Source: Yinghuangia seranimata (GTDB taxonomy: Bacteria; Actinomycetota; Actinomycetes; Streptomycetales; Streptomycetaceae). Taken from it: 64,000 nt of DNA. The DNA lies in contig NZ_JASAOI010000006.1 in the NCBI RefSeq assembly GCF_029953285.1, forward strand, positions 103,394-167,393, in the 5' to 3' direction. Under the pieces are notes generated by a model. It ran no database searches and had not been told where the DNA came from. It worked only from the letters and a program-made list of their open reading frames with translations. The position numbers were made by a program, and so were the translations under genes. This document shows, in pieces, positions 34,056 through 43,433 of the stretch (the first letter of the stretch is position 1; each line of letters begins with the position of its first letter).

Positions 34056-34991
34056 GTGACCACCGCAGTCGAGACCGCGAACACGCCGCCCACCCTCTCC
34101 CGCCCCCCGGTCCCCGGACTGGTCGTCGTCGGCACCGACGGCTCGGACCCCGGCTCGCGCGCCGTCATGCGCGCCGCCGCCGAGGCCGCGCGCCGGGGCG
34201 CGGCCCTGCGCATCGTGCACGCCGTACGCGCCCCCACGTCCGCGCCCCCGAGCCGCGGCTCCGAGCGCCCCGGCCGCCCCGCGCGCAACGCCGCCGCCCG
34301 CATCGTCGAGGCCGCCTCCGAGGCCGCCCTGCACCGCCACCCCGAGCTGCCCGTCGAGGCCGAGGTCGGCGTCGGTCTGCCCGGCGACGTGCTGCTCGAG
34401 GCCGCGCAGCGCGCCGAGCTCATCGTCGTCTCCGCGCGCGGCCGCGGCGGCTTCGCCGACCTGCTGCTCGGTTCGGTCGCGCGCTTCCTCGCCGCCCGCA
34501 CGCCGTGCCCGATGCTCGTGGTGCGCGGCGAGAGCGGCGCGCCCAGCGAGGACGGCGACCTCGTCCTCGACGGCGACCGCGTCGTCGTCGGCGTCCAGGG
34601 CGAACACGACGCCCCCACCGCGCGCGCCGCGTTCGGCGAGGCCCGCCGCTGGGGCCTGCCGGTGTACGCCGTCCACGCGTTCGACTGGCCCGGCTACCCG
34701 AGCCTCGACGGCCCCGGCCTCGACGACCTCGCCGTCGTCACCGCGGCCCACTCGGTGTGCCTGGACTCCGCGCTCGGCCAGGTCCGCGAGGCCGCCCCCG
34801 ACGTCGTCAGCGCCCAGGCGGCGGTCCCCGCCGACGCGGCGGCCACGGTCATCGACGCCACCAACGGCGCCGCGCTCGCCGTCGTCGGCGTCCGGCACCG
34901 CAACGGCCTGCTGCGGCACTGGGTCGGCCACGTCACGCACGCGGCGATCGAGCACGCGCACTGCCCGGTGCTGGTCGTCCCGCTGCCGTAG
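34056..34991 (+). CDS. Tandem-domain universal stress protein
   Basis: The 311-residue protein contains two UspA domains. The first (about 20-155) has VVVGTDGSDPGSRAVMRAAAEAARR and the ATP-binding G-x2-G-x9-G pattern in SARGRGGFADLLLGSVARFLAARTPCPMLVV. The second (about 165-311) has RVVVGVQGE and AVVGVRHRNGLLRHWVGHVTHAAIEHAHCPVLVV. Such proteins accumulate under stress or dormancy and often bind ATP. GTG 34056 is chosen because GGAG lies 6 bases upstream. Longer in-frame options begin with TTG or GTG without a ribosome site. It diverges from the SPFH operon. Confidence 0.92.
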   Translation: MTTAVETANTPPTLSRPPVPGLVVVGTDGSDPGSRAVMRAAAEAARRGAALRIVHAVRAPTSAPPSRGSERPGRPARNAAARIVEAASEAALHRHPELPVEAEVGVGLPGDVLLEAAQRAELIVVSARGRGGFADLLLGSVARFLAARTPCPMLVVRGESGAPSEDGDLVLDGDRVVVGVQGEHDAPTARAAFGEARRWGLPVYAVHAFDWPGYPSLDGPGLDDLAVVTAAHSVCLDSALGQVREAAPDVVSAQAAVPADAAATVIDATNGAALAVVGVRHRNGLLRHWVGHVTHAAIEHAHCPVLVVPLP

Positions 34992-35009
34992 GCCCTCGGA
35001 GCCGGCACT

Positions 35010-35028
35010 TTTCAATCAGTGATTGAAA
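35010..35028. promoter_or_regulatory. TetR-type palindromic operator
   Basis: TTTCAATCA-G-TGATTGAAA is a perfect 9-1-9 palindrome, 31 bases upstream of the TetR start. It is the expected autoregulatory site of that gene and its downstream oxidoreductase. Confidence 0.8.
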
Positions 35029-35059
35029 TGTGTGGAGCTTCGTGCTGTCATGTCCGGCC

Positions 35060-35722
35060 ATGGGCAAAGAACGCGTCCCCAACGGCGCCACCGCGGCCAC
35101 CCGGGCGCGGCTCCTCGCGGAGGCCGAGCGCCTGTTCCTCGCACAGGGGTACGAGAAGGTCTCCGTCCGCGCCGTCAACGCCGCCGCCGGGATGAACCCC
35201 GCCGCCGTGCACTACCACTTCGGGTCCAAGGAGGCCCTGGTCGTCGCGCTGCTCCAGCAGCGCCTCGGCCCGCTGTGGGCCGACCGGCTCGACGCGCTCA
35301 CCGCGCGCCGGGCCGCAGGCTGGACGCCCGGGGTCGCCGAGCTCGCCGACATCATCGTGCGCCCGCTCGACGCCCTCGCCCGCACCGACGACGGCCGCAT
35401 GCTGCTCCACCTGCTCGCCCGCGTCGTCCTCGGCAACGAGGAACTGCCCTGGGACCAGCCGTGGTTCGGTCAGCGCGCATGGCGCGAGCTGCTCACCGCG
35501 ATCCGCCCCGACCTGCCGGAGGAGGCGGTCCGCGAACGCTGGCGGCTCGCGTTCGCGCTGCTGCTCCAGGCGTACGGCCAGCCCCTCGTGCCCGCGGACC
35601 GGCTCACCGCCCTGCCGCCGCCCGACCCCGCCCAGGTCGCCGCCTTCATCGCCGCCGGCCTCGACGCTCCCGCGCCGAAGCCCGCGCATACCCCCGCTCC
35701 CGCCTCAGCCAAGGAAGGGTGA
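35060..35722 (+). CDS. TetR family transcriptional regulator
   Basis: The 220-residue protein has an N-terminal HTH (about 10-55): TRARLLAEAERLFLAQGYEKVSVRAVNAAAGMNPAAVHYHFGSKEALV, a textbook TetR DNA-binding domain. An all-helical ligand domain and a Pro/Ala-rich tail follow. The first ATG near the domain (35060) is used. An upstream GTG/ATG extension would enter the operator. It is followed after 5 bases by the old-yellow-enzyme gene, so the two form an operon probably repressed through the 19-base palindrome. The inducer is likely the substrate of the oxidoreductase (inference). Confidence 0.9.
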   Translation: MGKERVPNGATAATRARLLAEAERLFLAQGYEKVSVRAVNAAAGMNPAAVHYHFGSKEALVVALLQQRLGPLWADRLDALTARRAAGWTPGVAELADIIVRPLDALARTDDGRMLLHLLARVVLGNEELPWDQPWFGQRAWRELLTAIRPDLPEEAVRERWRLAFALLLQAYGQPLVPADRLTALPPPDPAQVAAFIAAGLDAPAPKPAHTPAPASAKEG

Positions 35723-35727
35723 CCCGC

Positions 35728-36969
35728 ATGACCAGCGCCCCCGACGTCCCCACACAAGGCCCCGCGACCACCGCCGCCTCCGTGCCCGACGTCCTGGCCC
35801 CCGCCAAGCTCGGCCCCCTGACCCTGCGCAACCGGGTCATCAAGGCCGCCACCTTCGAGGGCGCCACCCCGGACGCCCTCGTCACCGACGCGCTCATCGA
35901 GTACCACCGCAAGCCCGCCGCCGGCGGCATCGGCATGACCACCGTCGCCTACTGCGCGGTCGCCCCCGAGGGCCGCACCGAGCGCCGCCAGATATGGATG
36001 CGCCCCGAGGCCGTGCCCGGCCTGCGCCGGCTGACCGACGCCGTGCACGCCGAGGGCGCCGCCGTCTCCGCGCAGATCGGCCACGCCGGGCCGGTCGCGG
36101 ACGCCAAGTCCAACGGCCGCCCCGCGCTCGCGCCGTCCCGCATGTTCAACCCGATCAGCATGAAGGTCACCCGCTCCGCCACCGAGGCCGACATCCAGCG
36201 CGTCACCGAGGCGCACGCGGACGCCGCCCGCATCGCCGTCGAGTCGGGCTTCGACGCGGTCGAGATCCACCTCGGCCACAACTACTTCGCGAGCTCGTTC
36301 CTCAGCCCCAAGCTGAACCGCCGCGACGACGCCTACGGGGGCTCGCTGGAGAACCGCGCCAAGGTCGCCCGCGGCGTCGTCCGCGCCGTCCGGGCCGCGG
36401 TCGGGGACCGCATCGCGGTGACCGCCAAGCTCAACATGTCCGACGGCGTCCCCGGCGGCATCTGGCTCGGCGAGAGCCTCCAGACCGCCAAGTGGCTCGA
36501 GGAGGACGGCTGCCTCGACGCCCTTGAGCTCACCGCCGGCAGCTCGCTTCTCAACCCGATGTACCTGTTCCGCGGCGACGCGCCCCTCCACGAGTTCGCG
36601 TCGGCGTTCCCCCAGCCCCAGCAGCTCGGCATCAAGCTCATCGGCAAGAAGTTCCTGATCGCCTACCCGTACCAGGAGGCCTTCCTCCTGGAGTACGCCC
36701 GCCAGTTCCGCGCCGAGCTGACCATGCCGCTGATCCTGCTCGGCGGCATCACCAACCGCGAGACGATGGACCGCGCGATGGCCGAGGGCTTCGAGTACGT
36801 CGCCATGGGCCGCGCGGTCCTCCGCGAGCCCGACCTCATCAACCGCATCGCCGCCGACAGCACCGGCCGCGCCGTGAAGTCGCTGTGCATCCACTGCAAC
36901 AAGTGCATGCCGACCATCTACAGCGGGACCCGCTGCGTCCTGGTGGACCCCGAGCCGCCGCGCGGCTGA
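35728..36969 (+). CDS. NADH:flavin oxidoreductase / old yellow enzyme family, 2,4-dienoyl-CoA reductase-like
   Basis: The 413-residue TIM-barrel protein has the OYE sequence LGPLTLRNRVIKAATFEGATPD, with AAVSAQIGHAGP, FDAVEIHLGHNYFASSFLSPKLNRRDDAYGGSLENR and MPLILLGGITNRETMDRAM for FMN binding. Near the end CIHCNKCMPTIYSGTRC offers four cysteines (C-x2-C-x2-C-x9-C), similar to the [4Fe-4S] site of 2,4-dienoyl-CoA reductases. The extra flavin and NAD(P) domains of the large reductases are absent. It probably reduces an activated C=C bond in a lipid or aromatic breakdown intermediate. The start has AAGGAAGGG upstream and is coupled to the TetR gene. Confidence 0.88.
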   Translation: MTSAPDVPTQGPATTAASVPDVLAPAKLGPLTLRNRVIKAATFEGATPDALVTDALIEYHRKPAAGGIGMTTVAYCAVAPEGRTERRQIWMRPEAVPGLRRLTDAVHAEGAAVSAQIGHAGPVADAKSNGRPALAPSRMFNPISMKVTRSATEADIQRVTEAHADAARIAVESGFDAVEIHLGHNYFASSFLSPKLNRRDDAYGGSLENRAKVARGVVRAVRAAVGDRIAVTAKLNMSDGVPGGIWLGESLQTAKWLEEDGCLDALELTAGSSLLNPMYLFRGDAPLHEFASAFPQPQQLGIKLIGKKFLIAYPYQEAFLLEYARQFRAELTMPLILLGGITNRETMDRAMAEGFEYVAMGRAVLREPDLINRIAADSTGRAVKSLCIHCNKCMPTIYSGTRCVLVDPEPPRG

Positions 36970-37010
36970 CCGGTTACCCTCTCCCGGACCGACAGGGGAG
37001 GGATCATCAG

Positions 37011-37778
37011 ATGACCAGCACGGTACGGGGGCGCCTGAGCGGCCCGGTCGGGGTCGCGGCGGCGGTGCTCATAGCCGCGCTCGCGCTCGGCGGGTGCAAC
37101 GGCAAGGACGACAAGGACGACGCGGCGAAGCCCGCCCCGACGAGCGCCGCGCCCGGGAAGGGCGACGCCTCGCCGAGCGCGGCCAAGAGCGGCGGGGACG
37201 CGTCCAAGAGCCCGGCGAGCCCGAAATCGGGCATGACGGGGAACACGAAGGCGCCCGCGGGCGGCTTCCCGGGGCCGCGCGACCCGGAGGCGCCGCCCGT
37301 CACGACGAAGGCCACGCCGGACACCGGCGCCGCGGTGCTGGTGCCCGGCACGGTCGCGTACAAGGAGCTGTCGCGCACGCACGTCAGCGGGCCGGTCGTC
37401 TACGCGGTCGATCCGCCGGTCGGCGGCGAGCACGACCCGGTGTGGGCGAACTGCGGTGTGTACCGCGAGGAGGTGCCCAGCCGCAACGCGGTCCACGCGA
37501 TGGAGCACGGCGCGGTGTGGATCACCTACCGGCCGGATCTGCCCAAGGACCAGATCGCGCTCCTGGAGCAGCAGTTGCGCGGCAAGCCGTACGTGCTGCT
37601 GAGCCCCTACCCGGGCCTCGGCGGCCCCGTCGCGGCCAGCGCGTGGGGGCTGCAGCTGCGCCTGGACGACCCGGCCGACCCGCGGCTCGGCCAGTTCGTG
37701 ACGGCGTACGCCAGCGGCCGGCAGACCCCGGAGCCCGGCGCGCCGTGCACGGGCGGCCTGGGCAAGCCGGCGCTCTGA
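37011..37778 (+). CDS. DUF3105 lipoprotein
   Basis: The 255-residue protein has a signal peptide with lipobox LGGC (C29), then a disordered Lys/Asp/Ala/Pro-rich linker (about 30-110). The DUF3105 domain includes HVSGPVVYAVDPPVGGEHDPVWANCGVY, NAVHAMEHGAVWITYRPDL and YVLLSPYPGL. The two-histidine EHGAVW region and conserved cysteines are typical. Function is unknown, and the protein should be anchored on the outer face of the membrane. GGGAGGG lies 9 bases before the ATG. It ends at a 36-base palindromic terminator. Confidence 0.88.
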   Translation: MTSTVRGRLSGPVGVAAAVLIAALALGGCNGKDDKDDAAKPAPTSAAPGKGDASPSAAKSGGDASKSPASPKSGMTGNTKAPAGGFPGPRDPEAPPVTTKATPDTGAAVLVPGTVAYKELSRTHVSGPVVYAVDPPVGGEHDPVWANCGVYREEVPSRNAVHAMEHGAVWITYRPDLPKDQIALLEQQLRGKPYVLLSPYPGLGGPVAASAWGLQLRLDDPADPRLGQFVTAYASGRQTPEPGAPCTGGLGKPAL

Positions 37779-37815
37779 CCGGCGGCCCGGACGCACACGG
37801 CGTACAGCGGACGCA

Positions 37816-37851
37816 CGAGGGCCCGCGCCACCGCGGTGGCGCGGGCCCTCG
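37816..37851. terminator. 36-base perfect palindrome, bidirectional terminator
   Basis: CGAGGGCCCGCGCCACC (37816-37832) is mirrored exactly at 37835-37851 with only GC between. It sits midway between the convergent DUF3105 and MaoC genes, and the flanks read TCGG/CCGT with no T-run. Confidence 0.85.
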
Positions 37852-37873
37852 CCGTGTCGGCTCCCGGCGGGGA

Positions 37874-38332
37874 TCAGGCCAGGTAGCGGGTCAGCGACTC
37901 GATGATGCAGGCCGGCTTGGCCTCGCCCTCGATCTCGATGGTGATCTTGATCGTCACCTGGATGCCGCCCGGGATGTCGCTCACCGCGGTGATCTCGGCG
38001 CCACCGCGGATGCGCTGGTCGACCTTCACCGGGTTGGGGAAGCGGATCTTGTCGACGCCGTAGTTCACGCCCATCGAGATGTTCTGCACCTCGACGATCT
38101 GCGGCAGGAACAGGTTCGACAGCGCGAGCGTGAGGTACCCGTGCGCGATGGGCGCGCCGAACGGCCCCTCCTTCGCCTTCTCCACGTCGACGTGGATCCA
38201 CTGGTGGTCGCCGGTCGCGTCGGCGAACAGGTTGATCCTGTCCTGGGTCACCTGCAGCCACTCGCTGTAGCCGAGGTGCGTGCCCAGCGCGTCCTTGACC
38301 AGCTGCAGATCGGTGAAGGTGGTGACGGCCAT
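37874..38332 (-). CDS. MaoC family (R)-specific enoyl-CoA hydratase
   Basis: The 152-residue single hotdog protein has the hydratase-2 signature QVTQDRINLFADATGDHQWIHVDVEKAKEGPFGAPIAHGYLTLAL, where D and H of the GDHQWIH motif are catalytic. It hydrates trans-2-enoyl-CoA to the (R)-3-hydroxy form. The size matches small actinobacterial MaoC/HtdX-type dehydratases. The ATG has GGGAGAG 3-4 bases upstream. It diverges from the STAS gene across 285 bases with no recognisable element. Confidence 0.93.
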   Translation of the reverse strand: MAVTTFTDLQLVKDALGTHLGYSEWLQVTQDRINLFADATGDHQWIHVDVEKAKEGPFGAPIAHGYLTLALSNLFLPQIVEVQNISMGVNYGVDKIRFPNPVKVDQRIRGGAEITAVSDIPGGIQVTIKITIEIEGEAKPACIIESLTRYLA

Positions 38333-38617
38333 GTGCTCTCCCTGTCGGACGTTCCGGCACCCCTTGTATAGCGCGGCCGAGTATCTGACGGTCCGCCAGG
38401 TGGCGCTTGTCATACGGGGGATGGCCGTTCCGGGCGGATCGGACGACCTCGGCGGCGGGCATCGGAGCGCGTCCCGCCGGAGGCCGTCCGCGCGACCGCG
38501 TCCGAGCGCGGTCCGGACCGCCGCGATGAGTTTCCGTCCGTTCCGCGGTCATTGTTTCGAGGCCCGTGGACAGCCGGGCCCGGAGCGCGCCGCGCCCGAC
38601 CTGGGGGACGGCCGGAA

Positions 38618-38941
38618 ATGGGGGCTGCGTTGAATGTGCGGGTCGTCGGGGGGACCGTCGTCGTGCGGATCGGCGCCATCGGGCGCGCGGATGTACCGCT
38701 GCTGTGCGCCAAGGCCGAGGCGTGGCTGACCGCCGTGCCGGACGCGCCGCTGCGCTGCGAGGTCGGCGCGGGCGCGCGTGCCGACCTGGTCGTCGTCGAC
38801 GCGCTGGCCCGGCTTCGGCTGGCCGCGCGGCGGCACGGCCGGGACTACCGCGTGGACGGCGCGCCCCCCGCGCTCCGCGACCTGCTCGCGCTGGTCGGGC
38901 TGCGCGACGCGCTCGGCGCGGACGCACCCGCGGGGGAGTAG
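38618..38941 (+). CDS. Small STAS-like domain protein
   Basis: The 107-residue protein resembles the STAS fold of anti-sigma antagonists and MlaB-like proteins: LNVRVVGGTVVVRIGAIGRADVPLLCAKAEAWL, then CEVGAGARADLVVVDALARLRLAARRHGRDYRV and LRDLLALVGLRDAL. The phosphorylatable Ser of classical antagonists is not obvious (ARADLVVVDAL instead of a DSxG motif), so regulatory phosphorylation is unlikely. It is convergent with the ECF sigma gene, 2 bases apart. Whether it has anything to do with that sigma factor is open. Confidence 0.7.
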   Translation: MGAALNVRVVGGTVVVRIGAIGRADVPLLCAKAEAWLTAVPDAPLRCEVGAGARADLVVVDALARLRLAARRHGRDYRVDGAPPALRDLLALVGLRDALGADAPAGE

Positions 38942-38943
38942 CC

Positions 38944-39921
38944 CTACTCGACCGTCGGCGGCAGCCCGAACAGCGGGAACAGCCGGTCGGTGTCCAGGAA
39001 GGAGTTGAGGCCGACGATCCGGCCGTCGTGGATCTCGATGACCTGGAGCGCCCACGGCTCGAACGCGCCGCCGGGACCCGACGGCCGGTACTGCCCGAAC
39101 GTCGGCGTGCCGTTCGCGGACTCCACCGGCACCAGGCGCGAGCCGCGGCAGCCGGACCCGGGGCCCAGCATCCAGGTGTTGATCTCCGCGGCGCCGAGCA
39201 GCCACAGCTCGTACGGCGGCATCGACAGCGTGACGTCCTCGTGCAGCAGGCCGGCCAGCGCCTCGAGGTCGTAGCTCTCGAACGCCTTCACGTACTTGGC
39301 GAGCAGCGCCTTCTGGTCCTCGTCGGCCGGCTCCGCCAGATCGGTGGCCGCGACGTCGGTGGCGGCCAGCGTGGCCCGGGCGCGCTGCAACGCGCTGTTG
39401 ACCGACGCGACGGAGGTGTCCAGCAGTTCGGCGACCTCGGTCGCCTGCCAGCACAGCACCTCGCGCAGGATCAGCACGGCGCGCTGCCGCGCGGGCAGGT
39501 GGTGCAGCGCGGCGACGAACGCCAGGCGCACCGAGTCGCGCGCGACCGCGACGTCGGCCGGGTCGCCGCCGACCAGCACCTTGTGGTCGGGGGTCGGCGC
39601 CAGCCAGGTGTTCTCCGGGTGCTGGGTGAGCGACGGGTTCTCCGCCGAGCCGACCGACATGAAGTCGGTGGGGCGGACCTTACGCTCCTTGCTGCCCAGC
39701 ATGTCCAGGCACACGTTGGTCGCGATGCGGTACAGCCACGAGCGCAGCTGGGCCCGGCCCTCGAACCGGTCGTAGCCCTTCCACGCCCGCACCATGGTGT
39801 CCTGCACCGCGTCCTCGGCCTCGAACGGGGAACCGAGCATGCGGTAGCAGTAACCGGTCAGCTCCACGCGGTGGCGTTCGAGAGCCGACTCGAGAGTGGC
39901 GGGTCCGTCTGCGTCGATCAC
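38944..39921 (-). CDS. ECF sigma factor with C-terminal SnoaL-like domain (SigG/SigX5 type)
   Basis: The 325-residue protein has region 2 (LTGYCYRMLGSPFEAEDAVQDTMVRAWKGYDRFEGRAQLRSWLYRIATNVCLD, about 20-75) and region 4 (LPARQRAVLILREVLCWQATEVAELLDTSVASVNSALQRAR, about 150-195). A SnoaL/NTF2-like tail follows (about 210-325, YVKAFESYDLEALAGLLHEDVTLSMPPYELWL, then HDGRIVGLNSFLD). The tail takes the place of a separate anti-sigma factor in this ECF group, modulating activity. GTG 39921 is used, and an in-frame TTG 30 bases upstream is possible. No anti-sigma gene is adjacent. Confidence 0.9.
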   Translation of the reverse strand: MIDADGPATLESALERHRVELTGYCYRMLGSPFEAEDAVQDTMVRAWKGYDRFEGRAQLRSWLYRIATNVCLDMLGSKERKVRPTDFMSVGSAENPSLTQHPENTWLAPTPDHKVLVGGDPADVAVARDSVRLAFVAALHHLPARQRAVLILREVLCWQATEVAELLDTSVASVNSALQRARATLAATDVAATDLAEPADEDQKALLAKYVKAFESYDLEALAGLLHEDVTLSMPPYELWLLGAAEINTWMLGPGSGCRGSRLVPVESANGTPTFGQYRPSGPGGAFEPWALQVIEIHDGRIVGLNSFLDTDRLFPLFGLPPTVE

Positions 39922-40072
39922 GCATGCCAGCTTAGGACGACGGTCCGACAACAGGGCCGAACGCGGGAATCCCGTGACGCGGACCGGGCCCGCTCACGTG
40001 CGGAGGCCACGTATGTCGCCGGTCTCGTCCGGCTTCCACCGGATATGCCGGACACCGGATCAGAATGCTGCG

Positions 40073-40771
40073 ATGAGCACCGCGCATGCCGCCGCCCCGT
40101 TCGCCGAGGTGCCGCCGCACGACGAGTACGACCAGCCCGTCCTGTTGCTGTTGTCCGCGACGTCGGGCGCCGTGGACGGGTTCACGCTCGTCTGCCTCGG
40201 CAAGGTGTTCGCCAGCGTGATGACCGGCAACATGGTGCTGATCGGCGCGTCCGTGCTGACCGGCGACGCGTCCGTCGCGCGGCACGCGCTCGTCGCCCTC
40301 GCCGCGTTCGCGGCGGGCGCGACGACCGCGGGCCTGCTGCGCGGCCGGGTCCCGGCGCACATGCTGGTCGCCGCCGAGGCGGTGCTGCTGCTTCTTCCCG
40401 CGGGGGTGTGGGCGGCGGGACTCGCGGACTCGGAGGTCGCGCGAGGCGCGCTGGTCGGCGTCGCCGCGTTCCTCATGGGCGTGCGCGCGGGCACCTGGGG
40501 CACTCCGACGACGTACTTCACCGGCACGCTCGCGCGCGTCGCCAAGCGGGCCGGCCTCGGGGCGTTGGCGCGCGACGACGCCTGGGCGTTCGCCCGCCTC
40601 GCGGCGGTCGTCGGCGGCGCGGCCGCGACCGCGGCGGTGGCCCGCGGCTGGTCGTCCGCCGCCGGGTTCGTGCCCGTCGCGCTCACGGTCGTCGCGGCGT
40701 GCGCCGCCGCCCTTCGACGGCGGCGCACCCCACCGGCGTCCGGAGCCGACGTTCCGTCAGCGCCCGCGTAG
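40073..40771 (+). CDS. DUF1275 (YoaK) family membrane protein
   Basis: The 232-residue protein has about six membrane helices. Its opening [37 protein letters not shown] is the hallmark of the YoaK/DUF1275 family, which has no established function. The Arg/Pro-rich end is cytoplasmic. The ATG lies 4 bases after an ATGCTG stretch and no strong ribosome site is visible. The 3' end overlaps the convergent pgi gene by 15 bases. Confidence 0.88.
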   Translation: MSTAHAAAPFAEVPPHDEYDQPVLLLLSATSGAVDGFTLVCLGKVFASVMTGNMVLIGASVLTGDASVARHALVALAAFAAGATTAGLLRGRVPAHMLVAAEAVLLLLPAGVWAAGLADSEVARGALVGVAAFLMGVRAGTWGTPTTYFTGTLARVAKRAGLGALARDDAWAFARLAAVVGGAAATAAVARGWSSAAGFVPVALTVVAACAAALRRRRTPPASGADVPSAPA

Positions 40772-42412
40772 CGCGCGGTACTCGGTGACCAGCGTCGCCG
40801 ACGACGGGTCCAGCCGCTCGATGTCCTCGCCGGTGGTGAGGACCGGCTCGATGTTCTTCGCCAGCACCTTGCCGAGCTCGACGCCCCACTGGTCGAACGA
40901 GTCGATGTTCCACACCGCGCCCTGTACGAACACCTTGTGCTCGTACAGCGCGACCAACTGGCCGAGCACCGACGGGGTCAGCGAACCGCCGAGGATCGTG
41001 GTGGTCGGGTGGTTGCCGCGGAACGTCTTGTGCGGCACCAGTTCCTCCGCGACGCCCTCGGCCCGCACCTCGTCCGGCGTCTTGCCGAACGCGAGCGCCT
41101 GCGTCTGCGCGAAGAAGTTCGCCATCAGCAGGTCGTGCTGCGCCGCGAACGCGGGCGGCACCGCGGCGACCGGTTCGGCGAAGCCGACGAAGTCCGCCGG
41201 GATCATCTTCGTGCCCTGGTGGATCAACTGGTAGTAGGCGTGCTGGCCGTTGGTGCCGGGCGTGCCCCACACGACGGGTCCGGTCTGCCACCCCACCGGT
41301 TCGCCGTCGCGGTCCACGGACTTGCCGTTCGACTCCATGTCGAGCTGCTGGAGGTACGCGGTGAACCTCGACAGGTAGTGCGAGTACGGCAGCACCGCGT
41401 GCGACTGCGCGTCGAAGAACGCGCCGTACCAGACGCCGAGCAGGCCCATCAGCATCGGTGCGTTGCGCTCCGGCGCGGCGGTGAGGAAGTGCTCGTCGAC
41501 CAGCCGGAATCCGTCGAGCATCTCGCGGAAGCGCTCGGGGCCGATCGCGACCATCAGCGACAGGCCGATCGCCGAGTCGTACGAGTAGCGGCCGCCGACC
41601 CAGTCCCAGAACTCGAACATGTTGGCCGTGTCGATGCCGAACGCCGCGACCTGCTCGGCGTTCGTCGACAGCGCCACGAAGTGCTTTGCCACCGCCTCCT
41701 GTCCGGCACCGAGTTCGCCGAGCAGCCAGGCGCGCGCCGAGGTGGCGTTGGTGACGGTCTCGATCGTGGTGAAGGTCTTGGACGCGACGACGAACAGCGT
41801 CTCGGCGGCGTCCAGGTCGCGCACCGCCTCGAACAGGTTGGCGCCGTCCACGTTGGACACGAAGCGGAAGGTCATGTCGCGCGGGGTGAAGGCGCGCAGG
41901 GCCTCGTACGCCATCTCGGGGCCGAGGTCCGACCCGCCGATGCCGATGTTGACGACGTTGCGGATCCGCTTGCCGGTGTGGCCCGTCCAACTCCCGCCGC
42001 GCACCCGCTCGGAGAAGGCGGCCATCTTGTCGAGCACGGCGTGTACGCCGGGCACCACGTTCACGCCGTCGACCTCGACCACCGCGTCGCGCGGCGCGCG
42101 CAGCGCGGTGTGCAGCACCGCGCGGCGCTCGGTGGTGTTGATCTTCTCGCCGCGGAACATCCGGTCCCGCAGGCCCGCGACGTCGGTGGCGGCGGCGAGC
42201 GCGCGCAGCAGCGCGAGCGTCTCGTCGGTCACGAGGTGCTTGGAGTAGTCGAGGTACAGGTCGCCGACGCGCAGGGCGTAGCGGGTCGCGCGTTCCGGGT
42301 CGGCGGCGAACAGTTCACGCAGATGGGTGTCGCCGAACTTGCTGCGGTGGTCGCGCAGGGCCGCCCATTCGGGCCGCCGGTCGAGTCGGAGAGCGCCGTT
42401 TGACGAGGTCAT
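40757..42412 (-). CDS. pgi: Glucose-6-phosphate isomerase
   Basis: The 551-residue glycolytic enzyme interconverts glucose 6-phosphate and fructose 6-phosphate. Signatures are [45 protein letters not shown] (the GGR active-site arginine), [12 protein letters not shown] with the base, and [24 protein letters not shown] near the end. The length is that of the classical bacterial and eukaryotic form. It stands alone on its strand. The next gene on the same strand, the SDR, begins 888 bases upstream of its start and ends 75 bases before it, so co-transcription is possible. Confidence 0.97.
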   Translation of the reverse strand: MTSSNGALRLDRRPEWAALRDHRSKFGDTHLRELFAADPERATRYALRVGDLYLDYSKHLVTDETLALLRALAAATDVAGLRDRMFRGEKINTTERRAVLHTALRAPRDAVVEVDGVNVVPGVHAVLDKMAAFSERVRGGSWTGHTGKRIRNVVNIGIGGSDLGPEMAYEALRAFTPRDMTFRFVSNVDGANLFEAVRDLDAAETLFVVASKTFTTIETVTNATSARAWLLGELGAGQEAVAKHFVALSTNAEQVAAFGIDTANMFEFWDWVGGRYSYDSAIGLSLMVAIGPERFREMLDGFRLVDEHFLTAAPERNAPMLMGLLGVWYGAFFDAQSHAVLPYSHYLSRFTAYLQQLDMESNGKSVDRDGEPVGWQTGPVVWGTPGTNGQHAYYQLIHQGTKMIPADFVGFAEPVAAVPPAFAAQHDLLMANFFAQTQALAFGKTPDEVRAEGVAEELVPHKTFRGNHPTTTILGGSLTPSVLGQLVALYEHKVFVQGAVWNIDSFDQWGVELGKVLAKNIEPVLTTGEDIERLDPSSATLVTEYRALRGR

Positions 42413-42487
42413 CCCAAAACCCTAGGGCACGTGCGGGACCGTACCGGTTCACGGACAAGTGTCGGATTTCCCTGCTGCCGTGCCGCG

Positions 42488-43300
42488 TCAGTCCCGCGCG
42501 GCCGTGCGGTCCTCCTCCGGGACGGGGGACCAGGACACGCCGTTGATGTGGCTGCCGCCGCCGACGAACAGCGTGTTGCCGGTGACGTAGCGCGCGTCGT
42601 CGGACGCGAGGAACACCGCGACGCCGCCGATGTCACCCTCGGGATCGCCCATCCGGCCCATCGGGTTGCGGGACTCGGCCTCCGCCGCGCCGGTCGGGTT
42701 GATCCGCGCGTACGCCTCGAACGCCTCGGTCTTCGCGCCGGGGCAGATCACGTTCGCGCGTATCTGGTGCGGCGCCCACTCGCGCGCGGCGGTGCGGGTC
42801 AGCGCGCGGAGGGCCTCCTTGGAGATGTTGTACTCCGCGGTGAACTGGTGGGCGTTGACGCCGTTGAGGCTGCAGATGTTGATGACGCTGCCGCCGCCCG
42901 CGTCGCGCATGTGAGGGAACGCGGCCCGCATCGTCCACCAGCCGGCCCACAGGCCCATGTGCAGCCCGTGGTCGAGGAGTTCGTCGGTCTTGTTCTCGAG
43001 CCGGTTGATCCGCCCGCCGCCCCATGCGTTGTTGACGAGCGCGTCGATGCGGCCCCACCGCGCGACGGCGGCGTCGACGAGGCCGACGGCCTGCTCCTTG
43101 ACGGTCACGTCGGCGGGGACGGCGAGGGTGTCGACCCCGAAGTCGGCGGCGATGGCGTCGGCGGCGGCCTTCGCGTGCTCCTCGCGGATGTCGTTGACGA
43201 GGATCCGCGCGCCCTCGGCGGCCATGCGCCGCGCGATCCCGAGGCCGATGCCGGCGCCGGACCCGGTGATGACCGCGACGTGGTCGTGGAGCCGTCCCAT
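42488..43300 (-). CDS. Short-chain dehydrogenase/reductase
   Basis: The 270-residue Rossmann-fold oxidoreductase has the cofactor motif TGSGAGIGLG, an acidic residue after strand 2 (VNDIREE, suggesting NAD), NNAWGGG in place of NNAG, and catalytic Ser (ICSLNG), Tyr and Lys (YNISK). CPGAKTEAF and VTGNTLFVGGGSHI complete the family pattern. The substrate is unknown. Divergence from a GntR regulator and thiolase operon suggests a hydroxyacyl or cyclic alcohol in the same pathway. An imperfect palindrome lies between the divergent starts. Confidence 0.92.
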   Translation of the reverse strand: MGRLHDHVAVITGSGAGIGLGIARRMAAEGARILVNDIREEHAKAAADAIAADFGVDTLAVPADVTVKEQAVGLVDAAVARWGRIDALVNNAWGGGRINRLENKTDELLDHGLHMGLWAGWWTMRAAFPHMRDAGGGSVINICSLNGVNAHQFTAEYNISKEALRALTRTAAREWAPHQIRANVICPGAKTEAFEAYARINPTGAAEAESRNPMGRMGDPEGDIGGVAVFLASDDARYVTGNTLFVGGGSHINGVSWSPVPEEDRTAARD

Positions 43301-43343
43301 GGGGTGCCCGCCTTCCGCTCCCAAAGTATTTGACTGAGTGAAG

Positions 43344-43365
43344 TTCTTATGACGGTTCATCAGAA
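43344..43365. promoter_or_regulatory. Imperfect palindrome between SDR and GntR genes
   Basis: TTCTTATGA-CGGT-TCATCAGAA is a 9-4-9 inverted repeat with one mismatch, in the only AT-rich part of the 133-base divergent region. It is a plausible operator of the adjacent GntR protein. Confidence 0.5.
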
Positions 43366-43433
43366 TGCGCAAGGGGCGCCTCCGGCCGGATACCGCCGGT
43401 CCGCCGCACGCTGTCCTGACAATCTTTGGCAAG

